64,000 nt of DNA from Fictibacillus marinisediminis (lineage in GTDB: Bacteria > Bacillota > Bacilli > Bacillales > Fictibacillaceae): positions 558,001-622,000 of the forward strand of contig NZ_JAIWJX010000002.1 in the NCBI RefSeq assembly GCF_023149135.1. Reading direction: 5' to 3'. The notes under the pieces are model-generated. The model worked only from the letters and a program-made list of their open reading frames with translations, did no database searches and was not told where the DNA came from. The position numbers and the translations under genes are program-made. Shown piece after piece: positions 33,653 to 42,227 of this stretch; position 1 is the stretch's first letter; every line of letters begins with the position of its first letter.

Positions 33653-36112
33653 TTGAAAAAGGGATTTGGCATATTGATGTCATTGGTGCTGTTTTTAGGG
33701 ATCGTATTGGTTCAGCTGCCTAAAACGGCTGATGCGAGCAGCTATCAAAAAGTGGTTGTAAGGGGAAGCTTGTCTCCATTGGATTGGGGTTCTGACAATA
33801 ATCCGCTGACAATGCAGCAGGATGGGACATGGAAGAGCAATCCGATTCCGCTTACCGGAGGCAGCAAGCTTGAGTTTAAGTACGTAAGGGACGATCAGTG
33901 GATGGATGGCAGCAATCTGGAGTTTACGCCACCACAGACAGGAAGCTATGTTTTCGTCTTTCATCCGGACGATGAAAGAAAAGTAGATATCAATCTCTTA
34001 GAAGGCAAAGGGAAAGTAACATTGAACGTGACGGTTCCAAAATCCACACCCGACTGGGCGAATGTAACCGTTGGGACAAGCTTGAACGGTTTTAACTATT
34101 CAGTAACCAGCCTGAAAAAGGCAGGAGATCAGAAATACAGCATCCAGCTAACAGGTGAACCAGGCCAATCCTTCATCTATTTTTACGCGCTTGGTGATGA
34201 AAAGTATAAAGAGGTAAGAAGTGAACCGCGTAAAGCAGTATTCACCGAAGCGGGCGAGACGGTGAATGATGAAGTAGAGAAATGGAGCGGTGTGCCTGTT
34301 GCAAAGAGCGTGACGCATAACTTTAACTATAAGCCTTTCATTCCGAACCATAAAGAGAATGTAATGGTCAAGACGACAGTAGAGCATTACGGGCAGGTGA
34401 ATAAAGGCGGAATCTATTTTACGGCAGACGGCTCCACTCCTGAAGGGAAAAGGGGCATTGCAAAGAACGGAACTTTTGTCCCAATGTATGCTGTCTCGAA
34501 AACAAGTCTTGGAGATGGATTATATAAGTCTGTGCTTAGTGGAACCATTCCAAAACAAAAAGACAGTACAAGGATTAAATACAAGATCGATGTTTGGAAT
34601 ACAGCCGGCGAAGGTTCGCAGTTTGCAGACACGAACAGCATTCAGTCTGCTGATGCTACTGAATTCGCCTATTATGTAGATGACTATAAATCTCCTGAAT
34701 GGGCAAAAAATGCTTCTATCTATCATATTTTTGTAGACCGTTTTATGGACGGAAATCCGAAGAACAATGAGCCTGTTGATCCTAACCTTTCCTATGATGA
34801 GCGGTTAAAAGGATGGATGGGCGGCGACCTTCAAGGTGTTAAGGATAAAATTGATTACATCAAGGATCTTGGTGTCAATACCATCTGGATTTCGCCGATC
34901 TACAAAGGGCCGTATTCACACGGCTATCATCCGGCAGACTTTATGAAGATTGATCCGCGTTTTGGAAACAACAAACTCATGAAGGAAATTATTAAAGAAG
35001 CACACAAAAAGGGTATGAAAGTGGTTTATGATCTCGTTCCGAACCATACGTCCATCCAGCATCCGTTCTTCCAGGACGCTTTGAAAAATGGAACAAACAG
35101 CCCGTATTACAACTGGTACACCTTTACGAAATGGCCGACAGATTATAAAACGTTCTACGGTGTAACAGAGCTTCCAGAACTGAACAACGACAATCCTGCA
35201 ACTCGGAGCTATATGATGAATAAAGTCGTTCCTTTCTGGCTGAACGATCTTGGCTTCGACGGTTTCAGGCTCGATTATGCCAAGGGCCCAAGCTATAGCT
35301 TCTGGGTGGATTTCAGGCATACTGTGAAAAAACTTAAGCCGAACGCTTTTATTTATGGGGAAGTTTGGGACAGCCGAGAAAAGATCAACACTTACTCCGG
35401 CAAGCTTGACGGTGCTCTGGATTTCCCGATGCAGGGCGCATTGCTTGATGTGTTCGCAAAAGGGCAATCAATGAATGAGCTGAGTGATGCGATCCGCTTG
35501 AACCAAAAAACATACAACTCAGAATATGTGATGGGAACGGTCTTGGACAACCATGATATGCCTCGCTTTTTATTCGAGTCCGGCGGTGATGTGAACAAAT
35601 TGAAGCAGGCAGCTGCGGCGCAGTTTACACTTCCAGGAGCACCAATCATCTACTACGGAACTGAGGTTGGCTTATCACAAAGCAAGGATCATAACAAAGT
35701 TGACGAGTGGAAGGACCGCTATTTCCGAGAGATGATGCCATGGGATAAAGCGCATCAAAATGCTTCCATAAAGCAGTATTATAAGAAACTGATTAAACTG
35801 AGAAACGATGAACCCGCGCTACGTACAGGAAAGTATAAAGAGTGGTATTCTGATGACCAAGTCATCATTTATGAAAGAAGCAATAAGCATGACCGCTTCC
35901 TTGTTGTTCTGAACAACGGAAGTGAAGAAAAAGTAACACTGAAGAAATCATTTGATGATAAGAATGATCTCGTACTAAAGAATGTATGGAACAAAAAGGA
36001 TGTCATCCAGCCTGGAAAGAAAGACGATCTGACCATCGTCTCTAAAGCAGGATCTGTTCAGATTTTTGAAGTAGTTAAAGATAAAAAGAGCACAAAGAAA
36101 AAGGCATCGTAA
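33653..36112 (+). CDS. Secreted alpha-amylase-family enzyme (GH13) with N-terminal beta domains
   Basis: About 819 residues. Signal peptide of about 28 residues (KKGFGILMSLVLFLGIVLV, cleavage near TADA-SS). Three beta-rich modules follow (about 30-110, 115-200, 225-345), resembling starch-binding or pullulanase-type accessory domains. The GH13 barrel starts at WAKNASIYHIFVDRF. Catalytic residues: Asp in GFRLDYAKG, Glu in FIYGEVWD, Asp in LDNHDMPRF. A C-terminal beta domain and lysine-rich tail end the protein. It should hydrolyse alpha-glucans outside the cell. The frame is open to 33602, but TTG at 33653 has AAAGGAGGAG 6 nt upstream and starts a proper signal peptide. Confidence 0.9.
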   Translation: MKKGFGILMSLVLFLGIVLVQLPKTADASSYQKVVVRGSLSPLDWGSDNNPLTMQQDGTWKSNPIPLTGGSKLEFKYVRDDQWMDGSNLEFTPPQTGSYVFVFHPDDERKVDINLLEGKGKVTLNVTVPKSTPDWANVTVGTSLNGFNYSVTSLKKAGDQKYSIQLTGEPGQSFIYFYALGDEKYKEVRSEPRKAVFTEAGETVNDEVEKWSGVPVAKSVTHNFNYKPFIPNHKENVMVKTTVEHYGQVNKGGIYFTADGSTPEGKRGIAKNGTFVPMYAVSKTSLGDGLYKSVLSGTIPKQKDSTRIKYKIDVWNTAGEGSQFADTNSIQSADATEFAYYVDDYKSPEWAKNASIYHIFVDRFMDGNPKNNEPVDPNLSYDERLKGWMGGDLQGVKDKIDYIKDLGVNTIWISPIYKGPYSHGYHPADFMKIDPRFGNNKLMKEIIKEAHKKGMKVVYDLVPNHTSIQHPFFQDALKNGTNSPYYNWYTFTKWPTDYKTFYGVTELPELNNDNPATRSYMMNKVVPFWLNDLGFDGFRLDYAKGPSYSFWVDFRHTVKKLKPNAFIYGEVWDSREKINTYSGKLDGALDFPMQGALLDVFAKGQSMNELSDAIRLNQKTYNSEYVMGTVLDNHDMPRFLFESGGDVNKLKQAAAAQFTLPGAPIIYYGTEVGLSQSKDHNKVDEWKDRYFREMMPWDKAHQNASIKQYYKKLIKLRNDEPALRTGKYKEWYSDDQVIIYERSNKHDRFLVVLNNGSEEKVTLKKSFDDKNDLVLKNVWNKKDVIQPGKKDDLTIVSKAGSVQIFEVVKDKKSTKKKAS

Positions 36113-36113
36113 C

Positions 36114-36150
36114 AAAGAGACCGTCTCCCACATTGGGAGCGGTCTTTTTT
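36114..36150 (+). terminator. Intrinsic terminator of the GH13 gene
   Basis: AAAGAGACCG...CTCCC pairs with GGGAG...CGGTCTTTTTT, followed by AA. Confidence 0.85.
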
Positions 36151-36246
36151 AAAGTTCAGAATAGGACAATTTTCTCATCATTTGGCAGGGTAAAGTAATT
36201 TTTTGTCGTAATTAATAGGTAACTAAACTCGTTGGGAGATAAACTG

Positions 36247-37515
36247 ATGCTGATAGAAAAACTCCTTCTGCATGTGCTGATTGTTTTGGCTCCAATCTTA
36301 AGCTACAGTTTCTTTTTTGAGAAAAAGCAGGTTTCAACATCCCCTTACCTCTACGGAACCTTGCAAAGTATCTCTGCAACACTTTGTATTCTGTTTGCTT
36401 TTTACGAAGGAGACCTCTATTGGGATTTACGGTACGCCCCTCTGGTGCTTGCCTTTCTTTATGGAGGTAGAATAGCAGGCGGAATGGTTTTGGGTACAAT
36501 TCTAATCGTCAGAGCTGCAATGGGCGGGGATGCAGTGGTGTTTGCATTGGCCGGTGTTGTATTAGCCACGGTTATCCCCTTTTTTTTCAGCAAAAAAATC
36601 AGTGGTTATCATGCAGGTAAACGGGTGAAGGCAGCGATGTTAATGGGTGTCTGGCCATCTTTTGTCCAAATTGCGATCCTCATTTCCTATACCTTTTTTT
36701 ATGGAACAGCAGATGAGGATTTCATGACAACGATATCTCATGTTCTTTCGTTCAGCATCCTTCAGGTGATAGGGGTAGGAACAGCCTCTAAGCTGAATGA
36801 GCTGGTCATTGAACGTGCCTTGATGAAGCAGGAGATTGAGAAGGCAGAAAAGCTGAACACGATGGGAGAGCTTGCTGCCTCGATTGCTCATGAAGTGAGA
36901 AATCCTCTTACCGTAGTAAAGGGGTTCCTTCAGCTTATGCAACAGGATGATAAAGACAATAACCACCCGTATATTCCGCTCGTGTTAAGCGAATTAGGGC
37001 GTGCTGAAGTAATTATCAGCGACTATTTAAATTTTGCCAAACCAGAATTTAAAAATCTGGAAGATTTCTCCTTGTCACAAGTCCTGTCCGATGTTGTTAT
37101 GCTTCTCAATGCGCTGGCTGTCAAGCAAGGCGTAGAGCTAAAAAGCGATTTAAAGCCGGCACTTTTTTTGTTCACAGACCGAAATCAGCTGAAGCAGGCG
37201 TTCGTTAACATTATTAAAAATGCGATTGAAGCGACACCTTCCGGGGGGACAGTCACTGTCAGTCTTGCACTATCGGGAGATCAGGCATTGATTACCGTAG
37301 CGGATACAGGCAAAGGGATGACGGAAGAACAGCTTTCGAGAATCGGTACGCTGTTCTATACGACAAAAGATAAGGGAACAGGGCTGGGAACGACGGTGTC
37401 TGTCAGAATCATAGAATCTATGCAAGGCAAAGTTTCTTTCAAAAGCGAAGTCGGAAAAGGTACGGAAGTTACATTGCGGCTGCCGATTGTGCAAAACGTT
37501 CAAATCAGCCTATAA
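36247..37515 (+). CDS. kinB: Sporulation-type sensor histidine kinase, KinB-like
   Basis: A 422-residue membrane kinase. The first 190 residues contain five to six hydrophobic helices with the 5TMR-LYT-like signature DLRYAPLVLAFLYGG. The dimerisation domain has the phospho-His in SIAHEVRNPLTVVKGFLQL (about 217). The ATPase domain has N box NIIKNAIEAT, G1 DTGKGM and a G2 region GTGLGTTVS. Layout and length match B. subtilis KinB (428), which feeds phosphate into the Spo0F-Spo0A relay. ATG at 36247 follows GGGAG; TTG at 36232 is an unlikely alternative. No response regulator is adjacent, as usual for phosphorelay kinases. Confidence 0.85.
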   Translation: MLIEKLLLHVLIVLAPILSYSFFFEKKQVSTSPYLYGTLQSISATLCILFAFYEGDLYWDLRYAPLVLAFLYGGRIAGGMVLGTILIVRAAMGGDAVVFALAGVVLATVIPFFFSKKISGYHAGKRVKAAMLMGVWPSFVQIAILISYTFFYGTADEDFMTTISHVLSFSILQVIGVGTASKLNELVIERALMKQEIEKAEKLNTMGELAASIAHEVRNPLTVVKGFLQLMQQDDKDNNHPYIPLVLSELGRAEVIISDYLNFAKPEFKNLEDFSLSQVLSDVVMLLNALAVKQGVELKSDLKPALFLFTDRNQLKQAFVNIIKNAIEATPSGGTVTVSLALSGDQALITVADTGKGMTEEQLSRIGTLFYTTKDKGTGLGTTVSVRIIESMQGKVSFKSEVGKGTEVTLRLPIVQNVQISL

Positions 37516-37567
37516 CTCCCTATTTCTGTTACACTTCTCTTAAGAGAACTTATGGAATGGTGATAAC

Positions 37568-39874
37568 ATGTTGGACATTGTAAAAGTTTCGGTTCGAGGC
37601 CTTGTCGAATACGTATACAGAAGCGGAAGCATCGATTCGCGTTTCCGTACCGCCAGCACGCTGGCGGAAGGTACGAGAGCTCATCAAAAAATACAGCAGA
37701 CATACGCAGAATCTGATCAGAAAGAAGTGTTTGTTCAGACCGAAATAGTCCAGGACAATCTTTCTTTTCTTATTGAAGGAAGATGCGACGGTCTGCTTTT
37801 TTCTGATGATGAGGTAACGATTGATGAAATAAAATCAACGTCTCGTGACTTGAATACCATTGAAGAGGATACCTATCCTGTTCATTGGGCGCAGGCGAAG
37901 GTTTATGCCTGTATATATGCCACGGACCACGGACTCGATGCCATACATGTCCAGCTGACATACGTGCAGGTGGAAACCCAGGAAAAGAAGCGGTTTAAAA
38001 AAGTATTTTTCCTTGATGAGCTCAAGCATTTTCTTGAGGAAACAGTAAAAGTATACGCACCTTATGCCCAGCTGCTGGTAAGCCACCGGAAAGAACGGGA
38101 TTACAGTATCAAAGAGCTTCCGTTTCCATTTGACCGGTACCGTGAAGGGCAGAGGAAACTGGCAGGGGCGGTCTACACGACAATCGCCGAAGGTAAAAAT
38201 CTGTTCGCCCAGGCACCGACAGGAATCGGTAAAACGATGTCGACCACATTTCCTGCAGTTAAAGCCATCGGTGAAGGCCTGATGCAGCGCTTCTTTTACT
38301 TGACGGCAAAGACGATCACAAGAGAGGCGGCGGAGGAAGCTTTTTTGCTTATGCAGGAAAAAGGCCTTCGCCTGCACACGGTCACCCTGACTGCCAAGGA
38401 CAAAATGTGCCTGCAGGATAAGACAGTCTGCCAAAAAGAGTACTGCGAGTTTGCTGATGGATATTATGATCGTGTAAACGGCGCCGTGCTGGACATTTTG
38501 GCAAACGAAACGGTCATTCACCGCAGAACGATCCAGGAGTGTGCGATCAAACACCGGCTTTGCCCGTTCGAGTTTTCCATTGACTTGGCGTATGGTGCCG
38601 ATGCGGTCATTTGTGATTACAATTATGTATTTGATCCAAGGGTGTCTTTAAAGCGTTTCTTTGAAGAGCAGAAAAAGCAAACCGCCTTGCTCGTGGATGA
38701 AGCCCACAATCTTGTCGACCGGGGCCGGGAAATGTATTCTGCTGAAATTTACAAGTCGGCTTTTCTGAACGTTTCGCGTGAATATAAAGGCAGCAATGCA
38801 GAGCTCCAAAGGGCGGCCAAAACCGTCAATGACTTCGGTCTTTCTATGAAAAAAAGATGCGGTGATGCGAGAAGCCTTGTGTTGAACGACAAGCCGGAAG
38901 AACTGATAGAGCTTTTGGAAACCTTTATTGTTTCTGCGGAAAGTGAACTGCTGACCCAAAAAGAGGGAGAGGGTCAGCAGCTATTGCTCGATACGTACTT
39001 TGCCGCACAAAGCTTTATCCGTATCTCAAAGCTCTATGACGAGCGGTATGTCACGTATGCGGAATATGAAAGAAGCGAAGTGAAGATGAAAATGTTTTGC
39101 CTTGATCCTTCTGTTCTGCTTCAACAAATGGGCAAAGGATATCGTTCAAGTATCTTTTTTTCGGCCACCTTTACACCGATTGATTACTACAAGGATATGA
39201 TCGGCTTTCGTGATGAAGATTACGCACTGGCCATTCCATCGCCATTTGAAAGGGACAAGCTTCAAATCTATATCCAGCCGTTATCCACAAGATACCGTGA
39301 CAGAGAAAAAACAAGAGAGCCGATCGCAGACATGATTTATCAGGTTGTGAGAGAAAATAAAGGAAACTTTCTTGTGTTTTTCCCTTCCTATCAATACATG
39401 AACGATGTGTACGAACAGTTTTTGAATGAGGATTTTCCTCTAAAATCAATGATTCAGTCGACTGGAATGTCAGAAGAGGAGCGGGAACAGTTTTTAAACT
39501 CGTTTCAGGCAGATACACAGGAAACACTGATCGGTTTTGCGGTGATGGGCGGCATTTTTTCAGAAGGTGTGGACCTTGTCGGTGACAGGCTTAACGGTGT
39601 GATTGTAGTTGGGGTAGGGCTTCCTCAGCTTGGGCTGGAACGAAATATCATTAAGGATTATTTTTCATCCCGAGGGAAAAATGGCTATAATTATTCGTAT
39701 GTATATCCTGGCATTAATAAGGTACTGCAGGCTGGGGGCAGATTGATCCGCTCAGAAACCGATCGTGGGACGATCGTTCTTGTCGATGACCGATTTTTAA
39801 CCCGGCAGTATCAGGCGCTCCTTCCGTATGAATGGAAGAACTTTACGATTCTAAAACCAGAGAGGATGAACTGA
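37568..39874 (+). CDS. Rad3/DinG-type DNA helicase with N-terminal PD-(D/E)XK nuclease-like domain
   Basis: A 768-residue superfamily 2 helicase. The first 180 residues resemble a Cas4-type PD-(D/E)XK domain with Asp in EGRCDGLLFS and EIK in TIDEIKST. Helicase motifs follow: Walker A APTGIGKTMST (about 215), DEAH in LLVDEAHNL (about 380), and late motifs GGIFSEGVDL and QAGGRLIRSETDRG. Between motifs I and II are cysteines (KMCLQDKTVCQKEYCEF, HRLCPFEF) placed like the XPD/DinG iron-sulfur cluster. It probably unwinds 5'-to-3' and may nick DNA during repair. ATG at 37568 has GGTG upstream. The next gene starts 2 nt after its stop. Confidence 0.85.
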   Translation: MLDIVKVSVRGLVEYVYRSGSIDSRFRTASTLAEGTRAHQKIQQTYAESDQKEVFVQTEIVQDNLSFLIEGRCDGLLFSDDEVTIDEIKSTSRDLNTIEEDTYPVHWAQAKVYACIYATDHGLDAIHVQLTYVQVETQEKKRFKKVFFLDELKHFLEETVKVYAPYAQLLVSHRKERDYSIKELPFPFDRYREGQRKLAGAVYTTIAEGKNLFAQAPTGIGKTMSTTFPAVKAIGEGLMQRFFYLTAKTITREAAEEAFLLMQEKGLRLHTVTLTAKDKMCLQDKTVCQKEYCEFADGYYDRVNGAVLDILANETVIHRRTIQECAIKHRLCPFEFSIDLAYGADAVICDYNYVFDPRVSLKRFFEEQKKQTALLVDEAHNLVDRGREMYSAEIYKSAFLNVSREYKGSNAELQRAAKTVNDFGLSMKKRCGDARSLVLNDKPEELIELLETFIVSAESELLTQKEGEGQQLLLDTYFAAQSFIRISKLYDERYVTYAEYERSEVKMKMFCLDPSVLLQQMGKGYRSSIFFSATFTPIDYYKDMIGFRDEDYALAIPSPFERDKLQIYIQPLSTRYRDREKTREPIADMIYQVVRENKGNFLVFFPSYQYMNDVYEQFLNEDFPLKSMIQSTGMSEEEREQFLNSFQADTQETLIGFAVMGGIFSEGVDLVGDRLNGVIVVGVGLPQLGLERNIIKDYFSSRGKNGYNYSYVYPGINKVLQAGGRLIRSETDRGTIVLVDDRFLTRQYQALLPYEWKNFTILKPERMN

Positions 39875-39876
39875 CA

Positions 39877-40275
39877 ATGGGTCTTGTGAAAAAATTACAG
39901 ATTAAAACAGGCTATTCGGTGGCTGTACTGAACGCGCCAGAAGGTTTTAGCCTCCCGAAAGAAGAGTTTCCTGAAGGGGCAAGGCTTGTTGACCGGCCTG
40001 AAGGAGAGCTGGATTCGGTTTTGCTTTTTGCAAAGGATTCAGGAGAACTTAAGCAATTTGCCACTGATGCGGCAAATCACTTGAAGGATGACGGCTTGCT
40101 CTGGGTGGCCTACCCGAAGAAAAGTTCAAAAATTAAAAGCGATATCAGCCGTGATCAAGGCTGGGATGTGCTAAAGGAAAAAGGTTATGAAGGTGTATCA
40201 CTTGTCTCTGTTGATGAAAAGTGGTCCGCATTCAGGTTCAGGGAACGAAAATACATTAAGAGCTTAAATGAATAA
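39877..40275 (+). CDS. DUF3052-like protein
   Basis: A 132-residue soluble protein. Pattern: IKTGYSVAVLNAPEGF at the start, a central acidic strand DSVLLFAKDSGEL, then LLWVAYPKKSSKIKSD and a late VSVDEKWSAFRFRERK. This is the layout I associate with DUF3052 proteins, of unknown function. The frame opens at 39832 inside the helicase gene. ATG at 39877, after GAGAGGATG, gives the conserved N-terminus. It starts 2 nt after the helicase stop and is probably co-transcribed with it. Confidence 0.75.
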   Translation: MGLVKKLQIKTGYSVAVLNAPEGFSLPKEEFPEGARLVDRPEGELDSVLLFAKDSGELKQFATDAANHLKDDGLLWVAYPKKSSKIKSDISRDQGWDVLKEKGYEGVSLVSVDEKWSAFRFRERKYIKSLNE

Positions 40276-40319
40276 AAGCTTCAGCATAGCGGATATTCCG
40301 CCGTGCTGAAGCTTTTTTG
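40274..40319. terminator. Bidirectional terminator
   Basis: AAAAGCTTCAGCA pairs with TGCTGAAGCTTTT, with a T run on the plus side, between two convergent genes. Confidence 0.85.
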
Positions 40320-41999
40320 TTATTTCGCATTCAGTTTCCTTTCGCTCATGTAGCGGTAAATCGGCAGCTCGTCGCCAACATCTGTCGGGATGAAGTTAAA
40401 GGTGACATAGCTGTCGACGGATTCAGGTTCCAGTGCAAGCGCAATAAAGTTTGCGTTTGGCTGTCCCATGCTGAAGACATAGCTTCCGGCAGGGAAGGAG
40501 CGGACGGTTTCCTTCACATCTGTCGTTACTTCATTCGTATAATGCCCGTTTTCTAAAGTGGTGGAAACTTTTTTACCGGTTACTTTGTATCGTTCCACAG
40601 ATTTGGAGACAGGTCCTTGCAGCTTCTGAACGTTAACTCCGAGCGTTTCCAGCTTGCGTGCAATGCTGTGGTAAGCCGGAGGCATGATGTAAGCCGTCGG
40701 CCTTTCTCTTTCAAGTGTAGGGTAGGCATCCGTAGAATCTTCCCATACGATAGGAATGTTTGCTTTTTTTGCTTGAGCAAGATCTATCACTTCAAGCTGC
40801 TGATCAGGAACCCTTTTGTTCTCACTTTTTATTACGATCGTATCTTTATCTTTGGCTTCCTTGCCCTTGTTGATTACATCCTGGCGTGCGTTCTTGACCA
40901 CGGTTTTTATTTTATTGGCATCAGCAGCGGTGGTTTTTATAAAGTTCTCCTGTGCGGTTGCCTGTGCATAGACTCGACGGTTAAAATCAGCACGGCCAAT
41001 ATTGATGCCACGGGTCTCAATCAGATAGGTGAGCGTGTTCTTTAAACCAAGAGCGTTTCTGCCGATGCGGGTTTCTGTGCTTCCTTCGGTTGCTACAAGC
41101 TGGCCGTCATCATCCGTATCAAGGGTGTAATAGTCATGATGAGACAATTTCCTTTGATCGAGCACCTGTTTGACCTTGTTAAGAACTAAGTTGTCGGATG
41201 TTTTTCTCAACTGCTTCGGTATATTCAAGTTTTTTGCTGAGGATATCAGCAGGTCATAAGACGAAACAGAGCCCTGCTCTCCAAATTTTTTGAACAGAGG
41301 TGAGTTTACTGTATACTCATGGGCATCCAGGACAACATCAGGCTTATATTCGTTGACCGCTTTATGTACCGCTTGTACTTCTGGATATTCCACTCTCATA
41401 TAATCACGGTTTGCGTCAAGATTAGTGGCAATCTGCCGTTTGAAATAGTAGGAGCCATCCGGGTTAACACGAGGTACGATTGCTACATTTACTTTGTCCA
41501 GAACATTCCCCATCTTGCCTTGGGCAAGCTTCTGAGCGGTGACGAGAACTGATTCACCGGCTGCGGGTTCGTTTCCGTGAATTTGTCCTTGAATCCAGAT
41601 TAGCGGTTTCTTTTTGTTGTTTTTTATTTTGTCAGGATTTTCTTTGCTGAAGAGCAGGATAGGCAGATCACGCCCCTCCAGGGATTTGCCGATGCTTTTT
41701 AACGTCACAAGCTTATTTTTGTGGTCGAGCTTCTTAATAAAGGCGAGCATTTCTTCCTGGGAAGTAAAGGGGAGTCGTCCCTTTTCAAAGGCAGGAGTTG
41801 AGAAGTGTTCAGCTGGCTTTGGAAAAAGATACGAGATGCTGCTGGGCTGAACATAGCTTGGGCCGTATCCGTAATAAGGCGTGAATTTCTCTGTTTCATC
41901 AGCAGCTGCCGCTTTTGGCAGAGCGTCTGAAGAGGAATAGAGCCCAGCTGCAAGCGCCATAGCCAGGACGAAAGAGGTGGAGCGAAAGACATTTTTCAT
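40320..41999 (-). CDS. Secreted M14-family zinc carboxypeptidase
   Basis: A 559-residue secreted peptidase. The N-terminus has a signal peptide (FVLAMALAAGLYSSSDA). The M14 domain (about 75-340) shows the zinc pair in IHGNEPAAGE (about 141-144), the third ligand in VVLDAHEYT (about 227), and the catalytic Glu in LIETRGI (about 333). The last 200 residues are a beta-rich extension with no family I recognise. ATG at 41999 has AGGAGG upstream. Amidase or carboxypeptidase activity on extracellular peptides is expected. Confidence 0.88.
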   Translation of the reverse strand: MKNVFRSTSFVLAMALAAGLYSSSDALPKAAAADETEKFTPYYGYGPSYVQPSSISYLFPKPAEHFSTPAFEKGRLPFTSQEEMLAFIKKLDHKNKLVTLKSIGKSLEGRDLPILLFSKENPDKIKNNKKKPLIWIQGQIHGNEPAAGESVLVTAQKLAQGKMGNVLDKVNVAIVPRVNPDGSYYFKRQIATNLDANRDYMRVEYPEVQAVHKAVNEYKPDVVLDAHEYTVNSPLFKKFGEQGSVSSYDLLISSAKNLNIPKQLRKTSDNLVLNKVKQVLDQRKLSHHDYYTLDTDDDGQLVATEGSTETRIGRNALGLKNTLTYLIETRGINIGRADFNRRVYAQATAQENFIKTTAADANKIKTVVKNARQDVINKGKEAKDKDTIVIKSENKRVPDQQLEVIDLAQAKKANIPIVWEDSTDAYPTLERERPTAYIMPPAYHSIARKLETLGVNVQKLQGPVSKSVERYKVTGKKVSTTLENGHYTNEVTTDVKETVRSFPAGSYVFSMGQPNANFIALALEPESVDSYVTFNFIPTDVGDELPIYRYMSERKLNAK

Positions 42000-42172
42000 A
42001 ATAACCTCCTGTAATTAATTATTTGATTATTCAATAAATAACATACATAGAAGCGTGAATAAAAACGTTTTGTGCTGCTGAAATGGAAAACAGGAGATAT
42101 CTACCAATTCCGCAGGTGGAAATTACGCATAGATGAGTGGTTGGACCCAGGACTTGCCACATGCAACGGAGC

Positions 42173-42223
42173 CAGGCACCGCAATTACACAAGTATGTAA
42201 CGGCGGTGCCTGGCACCAACAAA
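42173..42223. repeat. GGTGCCTGGCACC-type inverted repeat
   Basis: GCCAGGCACCG and CGGTGCCTGGC face each other across about 20 nt in the gap between two minus-strand genes. The same motif family appears at 26501-26535 and 56456-56470. The rest of 42000-42227 holds nothing else I can name. Confidence 0.65.
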
Positions 42224-42227
42224 AAAA

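Noticed and set aside
37835-38554. 239-codon minus-strand frame inside the helicase gene
   Set aside because: Antisense shadow of a gene with clear helicase motifs.
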